Source of the DNA: Typha latifolia
Lineage: Eukaryota; Streptophyta; Magnoliopsida; Poales; Typhaceae
Assembly (NCBI GenBank): GCA_019914945.1
Contig: CM034106.1
Span: 7,192,001 to 7,256,000 of the forward strand
DNA: 64,000 nt
Reading direction: 5' to 3'
In this document: positions 63,089 through 64,000 of the stretch, piece by piece
Numbering within the stretch: the first letter of the stretch is position 1
Layout of the letters: each line of letters starts with the position of its first letter
Notes under the pieces: generated by a model
Told to the model about the DNA's origin: nothing
Database searches by the model: none
Seen by the model: the letters and a program-made list of their open reading frames with translations, nothing else
Made by a program: the position numbers and the translations under genes

Positions 63089-64000
63089 ATATGAGTCCAA
63101 GTGAAGGAAATTATTACCTTTCATTCACTACCATATCTAGAAATTTTTTTTTGTGAATAGCGGCATGCTTTTGCATCTCTAGGTGGCCTAATTGGAAAAC
63201 ATGCTACAGTGTCAATTTCTTGTCTATAAATTGATATTGCTTATTTATTTATTTTACATCTTAGTTAGTAATATGTTGTGTAATCTACAAGACCTTTTGT
63301 TATGAGTGGTAGTTCTTTTTAGTGGATAAATTGGAAATCTCAGTATATAAACTATGATACAGTGACAATAATATATAATCCCTCAATTTAAAAATTGCAA
63401 GTACAAATACACCATGCTTAAGAGCAGTTTAACAGCCTTCACAATAGATGAACATCGACTTTGCATAATTAATAATGTATTATGTTCTTGAAGTGGTTGA
63501 GTCACCACGGGAGCTAGTTCTCTTTTACAAATTAATTTAGATTGTATGGTATAATATAGTGTGGATATAATTTGTTTTCCTGATTTTGAGTATGTGTTCT
63601 CAAATTTTTGTATGTTCTATTGATTAAAGTAATTGCCCCACCTATAGGAGTCAATTGTGGACTTCTTTTTCTTGGGAAATGTGCATTTAACACTACTTTT
63701 TCATGTATTTATGGTTTATACCCTGCAATTTCAGTATTTGCAAATCACACCCTATGTTTTATGAAATATTTGTAGGACACACATTGGGTTAGGTTAAGAT
63801 TAACACTATTTAGGCAGTTGGCATAAAAAGATAATATTTCATCTAAATGGCTAAAATGGCTAAAATAGTAAAATGCTTATCTTATGCTTCTTCTTCTAGG
63901 ACATGATGGCATGATAGTTTTCCTCCTTTGGCCAAAATCTCAAAGCTGGAAAAGGAAAGAAATTGAGGGTTCTCACCCCTCTCTTCTCCTCTACCATTTA
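63089..64000. other. AT-rich right edge with MITE-like arm
   Basis: No exon recognised. From about 63,668 the text (TACCCTGCAATTTC, CAAATCACACCC, ACACATTGGGTTAGG) is related to the left part of the MITE at 4451. This copy is probably truncated by the window end. Confidence 0.4.

Noticed and set aside
1..64000. CRISPR arrays, operons or bacterial defence systems
   Set aside because: No regularly spaced identical repeats with unique spacers, and all clear genes are plant nuclear genes, most with introns.

Overview
This is nuclear DNA from a flowering plant. The evidence is long AT-rich introns with GT/AG borders, nested LTR retrotransposon remnants and MITEs, CT/TA/GT microsatellites, and three unmistakable plant gene families. 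The GC-rich first exon of the PGAP1 gene and the general style suggest a monocot outside the grasses, but that is a weak inference. There are no bacterial, CRISPR or phage features. Many apparent ORFs are low-complexity or antisense.

Layout. (1) 0.7-25.3 kb, minus strand: a large PGAP1-type GPI inositol-deacylase gene. I could trace 14 exons with consistent phases and no stops; the 3' end lies beyond position 1. About 90% of its span is intron, filled with LTRs, TIR elements, a TRIM, MITEs and a plastid trnM-like pseudogene. (2) 25.4-30.6 kb: intergenic, with a hAT-like element and a 52-bp tandem duplication. (3) 30.6-30.85 kb, plus strand: a small serine-rich protein gene. (4) 30.9-35.7 kb: intergenic, with long (CT)n tracts. 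(5) 35.7-39.2 kb, plus strand: a five-exon BTB-NPH3 (NRL) gene. (6) 41.4-43.3 kb, minus strand, convergent with the NRL gene: an intronless mitochondrial P-class PPR gene with teloboxes in its leader. (7) 44.3-46.7 kb: LTR fragments. (8) 46.7-55.0 kb: AT-rich DNA carrying the most unusual object here, a decayed array of at least 11 partial copies derived from a CAF1/POP2 deadenylase gene. It is interrupted by a 1,347-bp hAT-type element with a perfect 8-bp target duplication. (9) 55.2-56.3 kb, plus strand: a probable promoter, 5'-UTR exon and first coding exon of an unrecognised gene. (10) 57.4-63.1 kb: an orphan exon-like fragment, then two solo LTRs of one family in opposite orientations, one of them nested in a very long LTR.

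The genes have unrelated housekeeping or developmental roles: GPI-anchor remodelling in the ER, NPH3-type signalling scaffold, and organelle RNA metabolism. They do not form a pathway. The window is mainly informative about transposon nesting and gene decay. All exon models were made by eye from splice motifs and remembered family sequences; no alignment or database search was run.
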